Shown here piece after piece: positions 12,165 through 21,700 of a DNA stretch of 23,858 nt. The notes beneath the pieces are model-generated. The model searched no databases. It was not told where the DNA came from and was given only the letters and a program-made list of their open reading frames with translations. Made by a program: the position numbers and the translations under genes. The DNA is from a virus: IMG/VR virus record IMGVR_UViG_3300037245_001301, positions 1 through 23,858 of that record. One strand, given 5' to 3'. Position 1 is the stretch's first letter. Each line of letters begins with the position of its first letter.

Positions 12165-15100
12165 TTAAGGAAGGGGCCCGTCCTCTGGATCGTAGTCAGG
12201 GTATGATGAGCAGGCATACCGCTCGCCGGGCAAGCCAGTATTGGTGCAACAGGCCGGATCATATGGGTAATACTGACAAAAGGTGGGCTCATCGCCAGTC
12301 ATTCCAGTTGGTTGCCCTGTCTCGGGAAGATTCGGGTCACCATCACTAGCCGAGGCGGCCTGAATGGCCTGACAGTCCGCGCCGCCGTTGGTGGTTTCAG
12401 CGTCGTGCTTCCCGGCCGCTGCTTTGACACCGATGACGCCGGTTTCGTGGCAATCCCACAGCCCGCTAACAGCCTTGCCGTATTGTGCCGCCATATATTG
12501 GGCGAACAGTTTTGCTGTGCCTGGTGAGCCGAAAGTGTGACAAGTCGTCCAGATCGGTCCAGTGCATGACGGGCATCCACCATAACACCTACACGGGCCT
12601 CCGCACCTCTGCTGATCCGACCGGTTCCATGCCAGCCCCTGCGAATGTGATGTGTGCCAGGTAACTATGACTTTGTAGGCGCAGCCAATCCAAGCCTCGC
12701 CACATGCGGGAATGTCTGTTTGGATTTGCCCCCCGGCACCGGGATTGCCTTCAGACATCTCATCCTCAGTAGACTGTCTGGCGGCCGACTGGGCGATCTC
12801 CTTGGCCACAAACTCAGGCGGCTTCTCGTTGAAGTTCAAGTAGTCGCTCAACTCGCACCGAGGCGCGAGCAGGGTGTCGTCCAGGTCGCTCGGGTGCAGG
12901 TCGCCAGACGAGATGATAATTTGATCCTCTCTGTGAGCCCCTCCAAGCAGGATGTGCCCAACTGGCGGAATGACGGTGAAGTCGTACCCTCCACCGCCGT
13001 GTGTGTCGCCGTCAAGCGGCCAGATCTGATACTGGTTCTGTTGCGACGGCCACGCCCAAAAGTAAGGAGAGTTCTCACCCACCCGCACGGGGGTCCAAAC
13101 AGTGATGTCGATCGTGTAGGCGTCTGGGTTGACGTTCATCGACTCAATGACACACTTGACTGGGGTGCTGTTGAATTGGGCCACATCTATCGTGACAGCG
13201 TCGCCCACATCGAGGTCAATGTGCTTCAGCGGCAACTGGAACTGGAGCATCTTCCACGAGTTGGCCTTGCGGATCAACCAGAAGGTGCCCGACTTCAGGA
13301 TGTTCTCGTAGACGTTGTGGGTGTAGTAATCCCAACCCGATTCGACCGTCCCATACTTGTCGACGTTGTACTTCAGGATGAGCTTTCGCTCAGGTGTTTG
13401 GTCGGCGCGGACGGCCGCGCCGCCGGTTCTCCAATCAATGTTGTGCGTGGTATAGGTGTCCTCCGTCTCGCTGAAACTTTCCTTGAACGTGCCGAACAGG
13501 ATGTCGTCCCCTGACAACGTCCTGACGCTGGTGGGTTCGTACGACAAGTAGCGAATGTAGAGCACACTATTACGCACATAGACCGCACAACGCGACTGGT
13601 ACGCGATGTCGTTGATCAGAGCAAGAACGTCTGGACGATCCAGCAGGTAGAAGTTGCTCGGGTAGTTGGTCAGTAATGCCTTGACACTGGCAAACGACGT
13701 GGAGTCGATGGTCAGATCAGAATACTTGTCGGCCAACCACTCGATGATGTCACATGGGTTTGGGCCGATAGATGAGGTGAAGGAAACGTAAATCTGGTCG
13801 TCCCATCCTTCGGTCTCGTGGGTCACTTGGTCGTAGTAATGAGACAGTGCCTTGTCCATGCCAATCTCTACGACCTGATAGCCATCATAGTCGGTCTCGT
13901 ATACAGTGTAACGATCCTCTTGGACCTCCGTCAAATAGCGAAATCCGTTTGGCGCCTGTCGGTACGCTGCGACTTTGTCAACTGTGCCAGGCAGCAGGGA
14001 GACGATGTAGAGAATTTCCTGCTCACCCTCATAATAGACCTCGGAGCCAGAGGGCGCCCACCAGAATGTGGACTCCTCCATCGCGTCATATTTCTCCCAC
14101 GACTCCTTCGGGCCTCCTACCATTCCAGGCGTGGTGACAAGTGCGGCGTCGCAGGACGCAAACGCCTGCCCTTCCGTTTGATTCGGGACGAACGAGGCCA
14201 CAGTAGTGTCAGGAATCCACGCTCGGTTGCCTGTGAAGAACTCTTGCCCCTCCACTGTCCGGTGGTAGACGCTCTTCGGGTCATAGTTGCCCCCGGCACC
14301 TTGGCGGATGTTGTTTGTGCCTCCATACTGCACACGGCCCTCAACCTGCCCATAGCTCACGCCATTGATCGAGGTACATTCTTGATGATTGAAGGTCGCC
14401 CACTCAGGATGTTGACGCGAGAAGACAGTAAACGTGTTGCCGCTGAACGTGCCGTTGTAGGAGGCTGAGTCAACATAGATCACGAGTCGTGTGTCTTGAG
14501 GAAATGACACGCCGTTGTAGATGTTCAGCGTGGGGTTCTCATAGGAGATCTGCTGCTCGTAGAGATCCTTCATCTTGCAGATTTCGCCAAACCGTCGGTT
14601 CACACACTCCAGGGAGGGGCCAACAGTGTGGACACCCGAATGCTCTCCAGTTGCTTGGACTGCGCACTGAATGTTGACAGCTTGGCATATCCGAGACTCA
14701 ATTGTAAAGTCATGAATACCCGTGCCGTGCTCCAAATAACCTCGGCGTGGCGCCCGCACTTTGACGGCGGGCAGGTGACAAACCTGCCCAAATGCGAGCG
14801 GCCACGCCTTTCCCAGCGCCTCTTCTGGGATGTTCGGGAAATCGCCCTCCTCCATGCTGAACCCCACTTGCCGGGACTCCAACTCGGAGAGAATGTTGAA
14901 TGAGATGGAGCGTTGAGACTCGTCCCATTCGATCGGGGTCACAAGCTGACCCCTGAAAACCAAGATCTTATCTGACGTCGGCAAACCTTTGTGAAGAAGA
15001 TAGACACGTGCGGGGCGTTTGTGGATGTCGACGCTGTTGTAGATTGCTCGGATGCTTCCATCACTATCATCGAGCACAACCCCCATTTCCTGAGAGTCAC

Positions 15101-15290
15101 CTGAACCTTCCAGCATCATGGAGGCATCAAAACCACCCATCGTTATGATTTTCGGAGCGGCCCCCGCCAGTGTTTGATCGGAATATAGGTAGGCTGCACC
15201 GTCAGTCCACTCGACTTCCAACAACACAAGTATTTCTGTACCCGTGTTCTGTGACAGTTTGGCCGAGGTGTTAGCTGTTACTGATCTCAT
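12165..15290 (-). CDS. Tail hub/tail-tip protein with cysteine-rich C-terminal extension
   Basis: This is a large 1041-aa structural protein. Its size, beta-rich sequence and position at the end of the tail genes suit a tail hub or central tip protein, comparable in role to lambda gpJ or the T5-type baseplate hub. Residues 1-150 (LVLLEVEWTDGAAYLYSD, GVVLDDSDGSIRAIY, VFRGQLVTPIEWDE) resemble hub domain folds. Residues 560-810 contain a second hub-like part (VLALINDIAYQSRCAVYV, LDVGDAVTIDVAQF). From about 865 the chain turns into an unusual cysteine-rich segment (ACGEAWIGCAYK, RCGGPCRCYGGCPSCTG, TTCHTFG, LWDCHETG) and ends Pro/Asp/Gly-rich. That extension may be a receptor-binding or disulfide- or metal-stabilised tip. 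The start is coupled as ATGA. The hub assignment is by context. Confidence 0.72.
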   Translation of the reverse strand: MRSVTANTSAKLSQNTGTEILVLLEVEWTDGAAYLYSDQTLAGAAPKIITMGGFDASMMLEGSGDSQEMGVVLDDSDGSIRAIYNSVDIHKRPARVYLLHKGLPTSDKILVFRGQLVTPIEWDESQRSISFNILSELESRQVGFSMEEGDFPNIPEEALGKAWPLAFGQVCHLPAVKVRAPRRGYLEHGTGIHDFTIESRICQAVNIQCAVQATGEHSGVHTVGPSLECVNRRFGEICKMKDLYEQQISYENPTLNIYNGVSFPQDTRLVIYVDSASYNGTFSGNTFTVFSRQHPEWATFNHQECTSINGVSYGQVEGRVQYGGTNNIRQGAGGNYDPKSVYHRTVEGQEFFTGNRAWIPDTTVASFVPNQTEGQAFASCDAALVTTPGMVGGPKESWEKYDAMEESTFWWAPSGSEVYYEGEQEILYIVSLLPGTVDKVAAYRQAPNGFRYLTEVQEDRYTVYETDYDGYQVVEIGMDKALSHYYDQVTHETEGWDDQIYVSFTSSIGPNPCDIIEWLADKYSDLTIDSTSFASVKALLTNYPSNFYLLDRPDVLALINDIAYQSRCAVYVRNSVLYIRYLSYEPTSVRTLSGDDILFGTFKESFSETEDTYTTHNIDWRTGGAAVRADQTPERKLILKYNVDKYGTVESGWDYYTHNVYENILKSGTFWLIRKANSWKMLQFQLPLKHIDLDVGDAVTIDVAQFNSTPVKCVIESMNVNPDAYTIDITVWTPVRVGENSPYFWAWPSQQNQYQIWPLDGDTHGGGGYDFTVIPPVGHILLGGAHREDQIIISSGDLHPSDLDDTLLAPRCELSDYLNFNEKPPEFVAKEIAQSAARQSTEDEMSEGNPGAGGQIQTDIPACGEAWIGCAYKVIVTWHTSHSQGLAWNRSDQQRCGGPCRCYGGCPSCTGPIWTTCHTFGSPGTAKLFAQYMAAQYGKAVSGLWDCHETGVIGVKAAAGKHDAETTNGGADCQAIQAASASDGDPNLPETGQPTGMTGDEPTFCQYYPYDPACCTNTGLPGERYACSSYPDYDPEDGPLP

Positions 15291-15673
15291 CGTTCTTCAA
15301 ACTCCAAGTCAAGGGACATGGTCTCGCCACCAGGCCAGCTAGGGCCCGCCCTGCCTGCGCCCATCAACTCAAATGGGTTGTTGCGAAGATAGCCGACCCA
15401 TATATCGCCATCGTGGTCAGTTATTTGGATGAGCTTCCCGAAGTAGGAATTGATGAACTCCCGCAACTCCAAAGCTTTGTTGCGGGCGATCTCGAATCGC
15501 CAATGAAACATCATCCTGCCGTTTCGGTCCTTGACATAGGTGTACAGTGTGCCGTTCATCGAACGCAAGCTGGTCACCGTCGCCGTCAGGGCCTTCGAGT
15601 CTCCCCACTGAGGCGCGGGAAGAAGTGTCGTTGTTATGAGCCCCGGATAAGGGCCTCGCATAATAAAGCTCAT
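15287..15673 (-). CDS. Distal tail-like protein, paralogue of the fibre C-terminal domain
   Basis: This 128-aa protein shares a pattern with the last 140 residues of the next gene upstream. Both have an Arg-rich start strand, a Trp, a helix with LREFINSYFGKLIQITD (here 69-85), a DGDIWVGYLRNNPFE segment and an end with SLDLEFE. In the fibre protein these read VDELQTFIQSTVGQVIGLTD, EGRLWSGFITNPNE and TVTFEFEGE. The two domains are probably duplicates adopting a distal tail or tail ring fold. It lies between the fibre and hub genes and is coupled to both by ATGA overlaps. Assignment rests on context and internal similarity. Confidence 0.7.
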   Translation of the reverse strand: MSFIMRGPYPGLITTTLLPAPQWGDSKALTATVTSLRSMNGTLYTYVKDRNGRMMFHWRFEIARNKALELREFINSYFGKLIQITDHDGDIWVGYLRNNPFELMGAGRAGPSWPGGETMSLDLEFEER

Positions 15674-17691
15674 ACTATCACCGCCGTCACTGAATGTGAG
15701 AGATTCATTGCCATTCCGTTGCCATCACCTTCTTCTCCGGCTTGCTGAACATTCAGCATCTCGCCCTCGAACTCAAAGGTGACAGTCCAGCGTTCTTTGC
15801 CATCCTGGGTCGCCTGCTCATTTGGGTTCGTAATGAAGCCGCTCCAAAGGCGCCCTTCCCAGTCGGTCAGGCCAATCACTTGCCCGACGGTCGACTGTAT
15901 GAAAGTCTGAAGCTCGTCGACCTTTGTCTCGGTGAGCCCAACGATTGTGACAGCCAGCGTGCGAATCTTAGGCCATGTGGGGTCAGCAAACACAAGCAGT
16001 TTCCCACCCCGCGTCTCTTGGCTGACTCGACTGAAGGCGTTGCGATCTCGGTTGTCCAACTCAGGCTGGCGAAGCTCTACTTCGCTCGTATGCACTCCAA
16101 GGTCGGGCTGGTACAGCTTGAAGGTACTCGCTTCGCCTTGCGGATCGGCCAGTGTGTTGCGGGGCGGGCTTACATCTAGCGGGATCGTGTTCTCACCTTG
16201 GAAGGGTGTGTACTGCTTCCGGCCGCACGGAGAGTCTATAAGCCACGTCAAGGCGTGCCCTATCGCGTTGTCGTGTGTGAACGTCCGGTCGTAGATCATG
16301 ATTCTACTCATGTCCGAAACCAGACTCATGATGCTAAAAGCGGTCAATGATTTCGAGAACTGTACCGACTGCGCAAAGTTCAATGTGTTCTCGACGTTGC
16401 CGATAGGTGCGTCATGCACAAAGTTCAACGTGTGGGCGACATGCTGCGTCTGGAGCGGAACGTCCACCCGAGCCACAAAGCTGAGGTCGTGTTCGATGAA
16501 CTCACGGTGGGGGGTGCTGACGTGATGACCGATGCCTAGAAGTTGAGTGACAGTCGGCTTGATTGGAAACAATATGTTTACGGTCTGAATCAGGCCGAGG
16601 TCATGCCTTGGGTCACGCTGACTCGCCACTTGTGCATAATGTACCAAGTTGAGGACGCTGCCAGTCGGAAGACGATCGTTGGCGATATGAAGATTAAGAA
16701 CGATTCCGGTGATCGACAACGACTGGTTGGCAGATAACTCAAATGTCTGCCCGGCGACATCAGTTAGCGTTAGAATGTTGTCAGCCGACGCGGGAACATC
16801 CCGAACCGCCACAACATTCTGGGTGAGACTCATCGCGTCGCTTGCTGTTAAACTGGCGGTTTGAGCCAAGCGGGAGGTCTGCAAAAAACTTAAAGTGCTC
16901 TCAAGATTTGGTCGCAGCGGATCAGCGGGTACGCCCACTAGCTGAGTGGGACTAGGCTGAGGGCCAATTAACTGTAGCGGAGGACCGTCATAAGTTGTTA
17001 TCGCTACGTTTGCCGTGTTTGGAGTGATGACTGAGTTGCCGGTGCCCCACAACTCCGTTCGATCGCCCAACATGGGGAGGTGCCACCCCTCTCCCAAACG
17101 AAACCCCCTAGCCCCGTGCATGAAGCCAAGTGCTGTGGCGTTGGGGCCCGCAAACAGCCCAGGCACAAAAGATACCTCGGCCATGTCACCGATGATTCGT
17201 TCGATGTCCTGACCAGCATTTAAGGCCCCAATATGAAAAGGGTCCGTAATGTCTGTGTTGTCGATGCCACCTAAAGCTTGAACCGAGGATTCGTAATACA
17301 AGCTGTCCGTGACAGGGTTGTAAATTTGTAAATAGGTGGTGTTTGTTGAGTTATTGTGAGAAAATATCCAACACAGCCAGATGTTAAGGTGGCTGCTTAA
17401 AGGGAGACCTTCAACGGACATGATCCCCGTATCATTGCCACCAGGGGCAATGAAACGAGCACCAAGGTGGTCTCTTTGGCCGGATTGAGGGGCCGCTGTG
17501 CCCACATAGTACACTTGCATGTGGGGAGTGGCGGCGCGAGTCCCCCAACTGACGAGGCGCTTAAACTTGGCATCAGTATTAGCTGCAATGCGGAACCAAC
17601 CTGAAAATGTCCAGTCGCCATCTGGAATGTCTAGGTACGACCCGCTTGGCAAATTGGCCTCGGAACCAACACCATTGAATGTCCAAGCCAT
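15670..17691 (-). CDS. Lectin-like tail fibre/structural protein (LamG-like N-terminus, repeats, distal-tail C-terminus)
   Basis: This 673-aa virion protein has three parts. Residues 1-215 resemble a concanavalin A/LamG-like jelly roll (TFNGVGSEANLPSGSYLDIP, DWTFSGWFRIA, YLQIYNPVTDSLYYES, FHIGALN), the kind used to bind sugars. Residues 265-470 hold loosely repeated beta-strand units with leucine/phenylalanine cores: STLSFLQ, NILTLTD, SVLNLVH, HDLSFVA, HTLNFVH, NTLNFAQ. They could form an elongated solenoid. Residues about 520-650 match the paralogous domain of the downstream 128-aa protein. A GGGAG lies six bases before the ATG, three bases after the upstream stop. It is probably a peripheral tail protein that contacts the host surface. 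The carbohydrate binding is inferred from the fold pattern only. Confidence 0.68.
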   Translation of the reverse strand: MAWTFNGVGSEANLPSGSYLDIPDGDWTFSGWFRIAANTDAKFKRLVSWGTRAATPHMQVYYVGTAAPQSGQRDHLGARFIAPGGNDTGIMSVEGLPLSSHLNIWLCWIFSHNNSTNTTYLQIYNPVTDSLYYESSVQALGGIDNTDITDPFHIGALNAGQDIERIIGDMAEVSFVPGLFAGPNATALGFMHGARGFRLGEGWHLPMLGDRTELWGTGNSVITPNTANVAITTYDGPPLQLIGPQPSPTQLVGVPADPLRPNLESTLSFLQTSRLAQTASLTASDAMSLTQNVVAVRDVPASADNILTLTDVAGQTFELSANQSLSITGIVLNLHIANDRLPTGSVLNLVHYAQVASQRDPRHDLGLIQTVNILFPIKPTVTQLLGIGHHVSTPHREFIEHDLSFVARVDVPLQTQHVAHTLNFVHDAPIGNVENTLNFAQSVQFSKSLTAFSIMSLVSDMSRIMIYDRTFTHDNAIGHALTWLIDSPCGRKQYTPFQGENTIPLDVSPPRNTLADPQGEASTFKLYQPDLGVHTSEVELRQPELDNRDRNAFSRVSQETRGGKLLVFADPTWPKIRTLAVTIVGLTETKVDELQTFIQSTVGQVIGLTDWEGRLWSGFITNPNEQATQDGKERWTVTFEFEGEMLNVQQAGEEGDGNGMAMNLSHSVTAVIV

Positions 17692-17694
17692 GGA

Positions 17695-18186
17695 CTACTC
17701 CCAGATTATTGAGGGAAGAATGATACTGCGCTGATTGAGAGTCCAGTTGGCAGAGACGAGTGCTAGACGCATCTGAATGAACTCGTCGGCGGCAACGGTG
17801 TCGGCGTCAAGAGTGATAGTGGCCCGACGCATCTGATTGGCGTTTACACCAAAGGTCCAAGAGATGGTGCTCTCGCCTTCGGCGTTCAGGCCTCCGGCTG
17901 CAAGGTCCATATCCTCATCGAAAGCAATCGACTTCCACTTTGGATTGAAAGCGGCATCGCCGTCGGCGTCGAAAGAGAACATGATTACTTCCAGCTTGCA
18001 GGTTCCTTCCGGTAGGTCTCCTTTCGGAACATGCCAGACATAGTGAAGCTCTGCGTCCGCGTCAAGAGATGCCATGACTCCAAGACCTTCGATCCAGAAG
18101 TCATTTGAAGCCGTCTTGAAAACGTCAGGATATACCTTACCTTGGGTCGCAGGGAAGGCGGAGATGGGACCAAGTCGAGTGGCCAT
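17695..18186 (-). CDS. Hypothetical virion/tail-associated protein, 163 aa
   Basis: This is a beta-rich protein without cysteine clusters or membrane segments. It begins MATRLGPISAFPATQGKV, carries acidic loops with DADAE and DADGD, strands such as CKLEVIMFSFDADG and STISWTFGV, and ends ANWTLNQRSIILPSIIWE. The composition suits a surface or tail-fibre-like jelly-roll domain. I do not recognise a named family. AGGAG lies six bases before the ATG. It sits between the 165-aa virion protein and the lectin-like fibre, so it is probably also a virion protein. A hairpin precedes it. Confidence 0.65.
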   Translation of the reverse strand: MATRLGPISAFPATQGKVYPDVFKTASNDFWIEGLGVMASLDADAELHYVWHVPKGDLPEGTCKLEVIMFSFDADGDAAFNPKWKSIAFDEDMDLAAGGLNAEGESTISWTFGVNANQMRRATITLDADTVAADEFIQMRLALVSANWTLNQRSIILPSIIWE

Positions 18187-18214
18187 TTGCTGCTCCTACA
18201 TGTATACCAGTGCC

Positions 18215-18244
18215 TTGGGAGGCAGCAACAGTGCTGCCTCCCAA
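18215..18244 (-). promoter_or_regulatory. Perfect 13-bp stem-loop in tail operon
   Basis: TTGGGAGGCAGCA and its exact complement TGCTGCCTCCCAA flank a four-base loop. It fills most of the 66-base gap between the 165-aa and 163-aa virion genes. No U run follows, so partial termination or RNA stabilisation is as likely as full termination. It could make downstream fibre genes less abundant than the upstream protein. Confidence 0.75.
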
Positions 18245-18252
18245 ACAGAGAA

Positions 18253-18750
18253 TCACCCGCTGACGGTGTACGTTACCTTCAGCGTGTCACCGTTAGCCGT
18301 CGCGACGACAGACGAGAACTCGGCAGTCGACCAGAGTGTGCCGGTGTTGCCGGTCGACTTGACATTGTTCGAGGACACGAAAATGCCCTTGAGGTTTCCG
18401 GTGGCATTGATAGAGAAATCGGCAGTCGTGCTGTTACTGATAGCTCGTGTTGCCGCCGATCCGACCGCCCACGTCACGCGGTTCGATTCAGTGTAGCTGG
18501 TGAATTCGGCCCAACCGCCGTGGCTGCCCAAGGTGTCGGCATCAGCGAACGTACTGAAGGCCGCGTTGTCGACCAGTCCGATGTACCATGTCGCAATCTG
18601 CCCACCACCGTTGAACTCGGTTTCTAGGATGTGGTTCAGGCCCACGTCCACAATGCCATTGGGGATTTCGTAAATCGCTTTGAGGCGCTCGTCGCGGTCC
18701 CGGTGCTCGGCGACAAAACGGCCAGAAAGGAACAGTTGACTACGTTGCAT
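18253..18750 (-). CDS. Phage virion protein, common tail-associated family (165 aa)
   Basis: This protein resembles a family I have often seen in tailed phages of environmental origin: a helix leading to VDVGLNHILETEFN, then ATWYIGLVDNAAFS, DADTLGSHGGWAEFTSY, NRVTWAVGSA, a strand TADFSINATGNLKGIFV and an end GDTLKVTYTVSG. Such proteins are annotated as virion or tail-fibre-like proteins with no settled role. The fold is probably a beta sandwich. AAGGAG lies eight bases before the ATG. It follows the tape measure by 24 bases and precedes a perfect hairpin, which may allow higher expression of this gene than of the fibre genes. Confidence 0.72.
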   Translation of the reverse strand: MQRSQLFLSGRFVAEHRDRDERLKAIYEIPNGIVDVGLNHILETEFNGGGQIATWYIGLVDNAAFSTFADADTLGSHGGWAEFTSYTESNRVTWAVGSAATRAISNSTTADFSINATGNLKGIFVSSNNVKSTGNTGTLWSTAEFSSVVATANGDTLKVTYTVSG

Positions 18751-18774
18751 TTTACAACTCCTTGAAAAAAGGGA

Positions 18775-21700
18775 TTAACGAAGCGTTATGTTACCACGCT
18801 TGAGTTCACGACGAAGAGCGTGGCCTATCCCGCGCACCGTCTGCTGCGAGGAGTCTCCGCCTTGTACCGTGACATTAACATCACCCACATTGGTGACGGG
18901 GCCGCCCTGGTCACGATACACAGGTTGGCTGCCTTGATTCATCGCGTTGAGTTCAGAGAAGAACTTGCGCGATTGTTTTCGATTCACTACTGTCTCGCCT
19001 CGGGCGAGAGCGGTGAGTTGACGATCTTGCCCTCGGAACATCCCCCCGTCTGCATAGTGCGGACCACCGTGGTACTCGGAAGCTCCGCTTCCTGCTGAGA
19101 CGGAGAGGCTTGAGACTTCGGCCGCTGCTGCTGCTGCTCGCTCCATCTCCTGGGCCAGCACCCCTGCTCGCAGGGCGGCGGTGCTCAGAGGCTGCACCGA
19201 CTCTGCGATGTTAGATTTGAATTCGCCCGACTTTGTGGCGGCGTCCCCGGTGGAGTTGGCGGTGTTTTCGGTCTCGTCCGCTACTTCTCCAGTGGTGGTT
19301 TTTATGTTTAGCAGATCTTTAAGCCGCTCAGGACCAAGCTTCTTGATTTCCGCCTCTTGCTCAGCTTCGAGCTTGGTGGCTTCCGCTGTTTCTATCGCCG
19401 CCGCCAGTAAAGCCTCGGCTGCCGCGAGGGCCTCCTTTGGTGCCCTCTGGTCTTCTAGCTCGTTGATTTTCTCGACATTCTTGATCTGTTCACGAAATTG
19501 ATCTAGAATCTTGTTGTACACAACGGCTTGATCTTGCGTGATCTGCTTATTCTCCAACGCCAACTCGGTTTTCCGATCCAAGAATGCAAGGGCCCCTTCT
19601 TGAACGGTTCCCTCATCTTTAAGGGTCTCAAGGGCGTCGGAGTATTGGGTGTGCAACTCGCCAGCCGCAATCACTTTCGCTCTCTCCTTTTCCAACGCAC
19701 GGGTCTGGATCTCCTCCCAAAACTTGCCGCCAGCCCATATCTTTTGTGATGTTTCAAAGTTCTTTTGGACAGCGGCAACAGACTCGTTGTTTTGCTGCGC
19801 AATGTTACCTAATGTTCTTTCGGTCTCTTTCAAGGGCGGAAGGCCGTCGACTCTTGCCTTTGTGATCTGATTTGTTAGTTCTTTTTCCGTTTCAAGTAAT
19901 TTCTGAGCCGCCAAGTCGCCTCGTGCGGCGAAGGCCCCCTGCTTTTCACCTGGGATCTGCGTTTGCTTGATCTTTTCCTGAAACTCGGCCCGAACACCCT
20001 CTGGATCAAGAGAGATCCTTATTGGGATCACTGCTTCAGCGAACGCGGCCTTGGCGCGTGCCACCTCGGCGACCCAGTCTTTGTGAGCTTGATTCAACGC
20101 TTGAGTCAAACCGTCAACTACTTCATTGAAATCAATGTCAAGACCAAGAACCCCAAGAGCAGCGACACCTTCCTTCATCTTTGCCATCAGCCTGTTGTAC
20201 TCAGCACCAAGCTCTTTAAGCTCGACCTTCTCATTCGGGTCGATTATACTATCTTCATGAATCTCATCGATTCGGGCGAGGACCACCTTGAGCCGAGACC
20301 CCATCTCGGAGTATTCTCTATTGATTTGCGCCGTTTTGTCAGCTACATTTTGACTTGCTTCAGCCGACCTTTCCAGGCCCGAAGCGTGATCCCTACCAGC
20401 TTGTATAACGTCGAGGGTAAGTCGTTTAAGCTCCGCCGCGCTGACCTCCTCTTTTTCTCCTAGAGCTAATAGTTTCTCAGCGATTTTCGTACGCTTCTCA
20501 CTAGCTTTGTTGAATGCTTCTTCCGATTTCGGGTCGGCGGAGATTTTTGCAGCCGCCTCATCTTGCTTCCGTTGGGCGTCTCGATGTGCCTTGTCCAAAA
20601 CCGCAAGCTTCTCATAGTAGCCCTGGGCTTGTTTCAAGCGATAGGCTAGTATTTGATCTTCAATGCTTTGGTTAATACCCGCGATGCGATTGAGCGTCTT
20701 CTCTACGTTACCCGCCGCATTGTCCGCGAACTTCTGAATTTCCGACAAGCTTTCCTTGTACAGGTTGGTCAGATTGCTGGAAGCATTTTCAAAGGCGGCC
20801 GTCGCACTAGCGATAGCATTGTCGCGTGTGTCGGCTAGTTGATTCTCCAGTATATTGGCTTCCGCGTAGTGAAGTCGCATCGCTGAGGTAAGGACGTCAT
20901 ACTGGCCCCGTGCGGCGTCGGCCTGCTTCTTCTGGAGTTCAAGACCGTCTTGGATGCCCCGCCTCACAGCATTTTCGTACCTTGCAGCGGCTTGCTCGGC
21001 TTCCCCCCAGTTTCCGGATACTATATCGAGGCCTGTACCCAGACCCTCCAAGCCTGTGACGAGGCCGTCAATCACCGTCGTGACGAAGGGCAGACCCTTG
21101 GAGCCTACCCGAGTCAACATGTTTTCAAACTTCTGCATCTCCACAGTCAACTTCTGAGCGTCAGACTTAGCGAATTCAGCCCAGGCCTCTGTGGCCTTCT
21201 TTGTGGCGACTTCAATGTGACCCAAGACCTCTTCCATGGTCTTGCCTTCGTTGTTCATGATGCCAAACACACCGGCAACGGCGCGGACATTTCGGAGCAA
21301 CTCTGCCATCTCGCCTGAGTTGTGGCCAGTTTCCTCCCCCAGCTTCTTCAGGACTCCGGTCAGTCCGCCGAATGTCAGGATAGCTTGGCGCCCGTCTTCG
21401 ACACCCCACTTCCTAAAGATTGCGCTCATCTCGGAGGTCGGCTTCAGAAGTCGAGTGACGACGGCTCGCAACTGAGTGATTGCTGTGTCGGCACGAACAC
21501 CCTGCCGAGTCATGGTCGCGATTGAAGCTGCTGTCTCTTCCCACGTTATCCCTAGCTGTGCAGTAAGAGGAGTCACGCGGCCGATGACGTTCGCGATCTC
21601 GCTCAGTCGCAAACGACCCTGCTCGACGGTCGCGAACAATGTACCGGCGACGTGCTCAGCTTCCGATGCGGCCAGACTGTAAGAGTTCATCACCGAAGAC

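Noticed and set aside
12654-14468. Two plus-strand frames of 286 and 216 codons
   Set aside because: Both are opposite the tail hub frame, which continues uninterrupted for 1041 codons with a good start.
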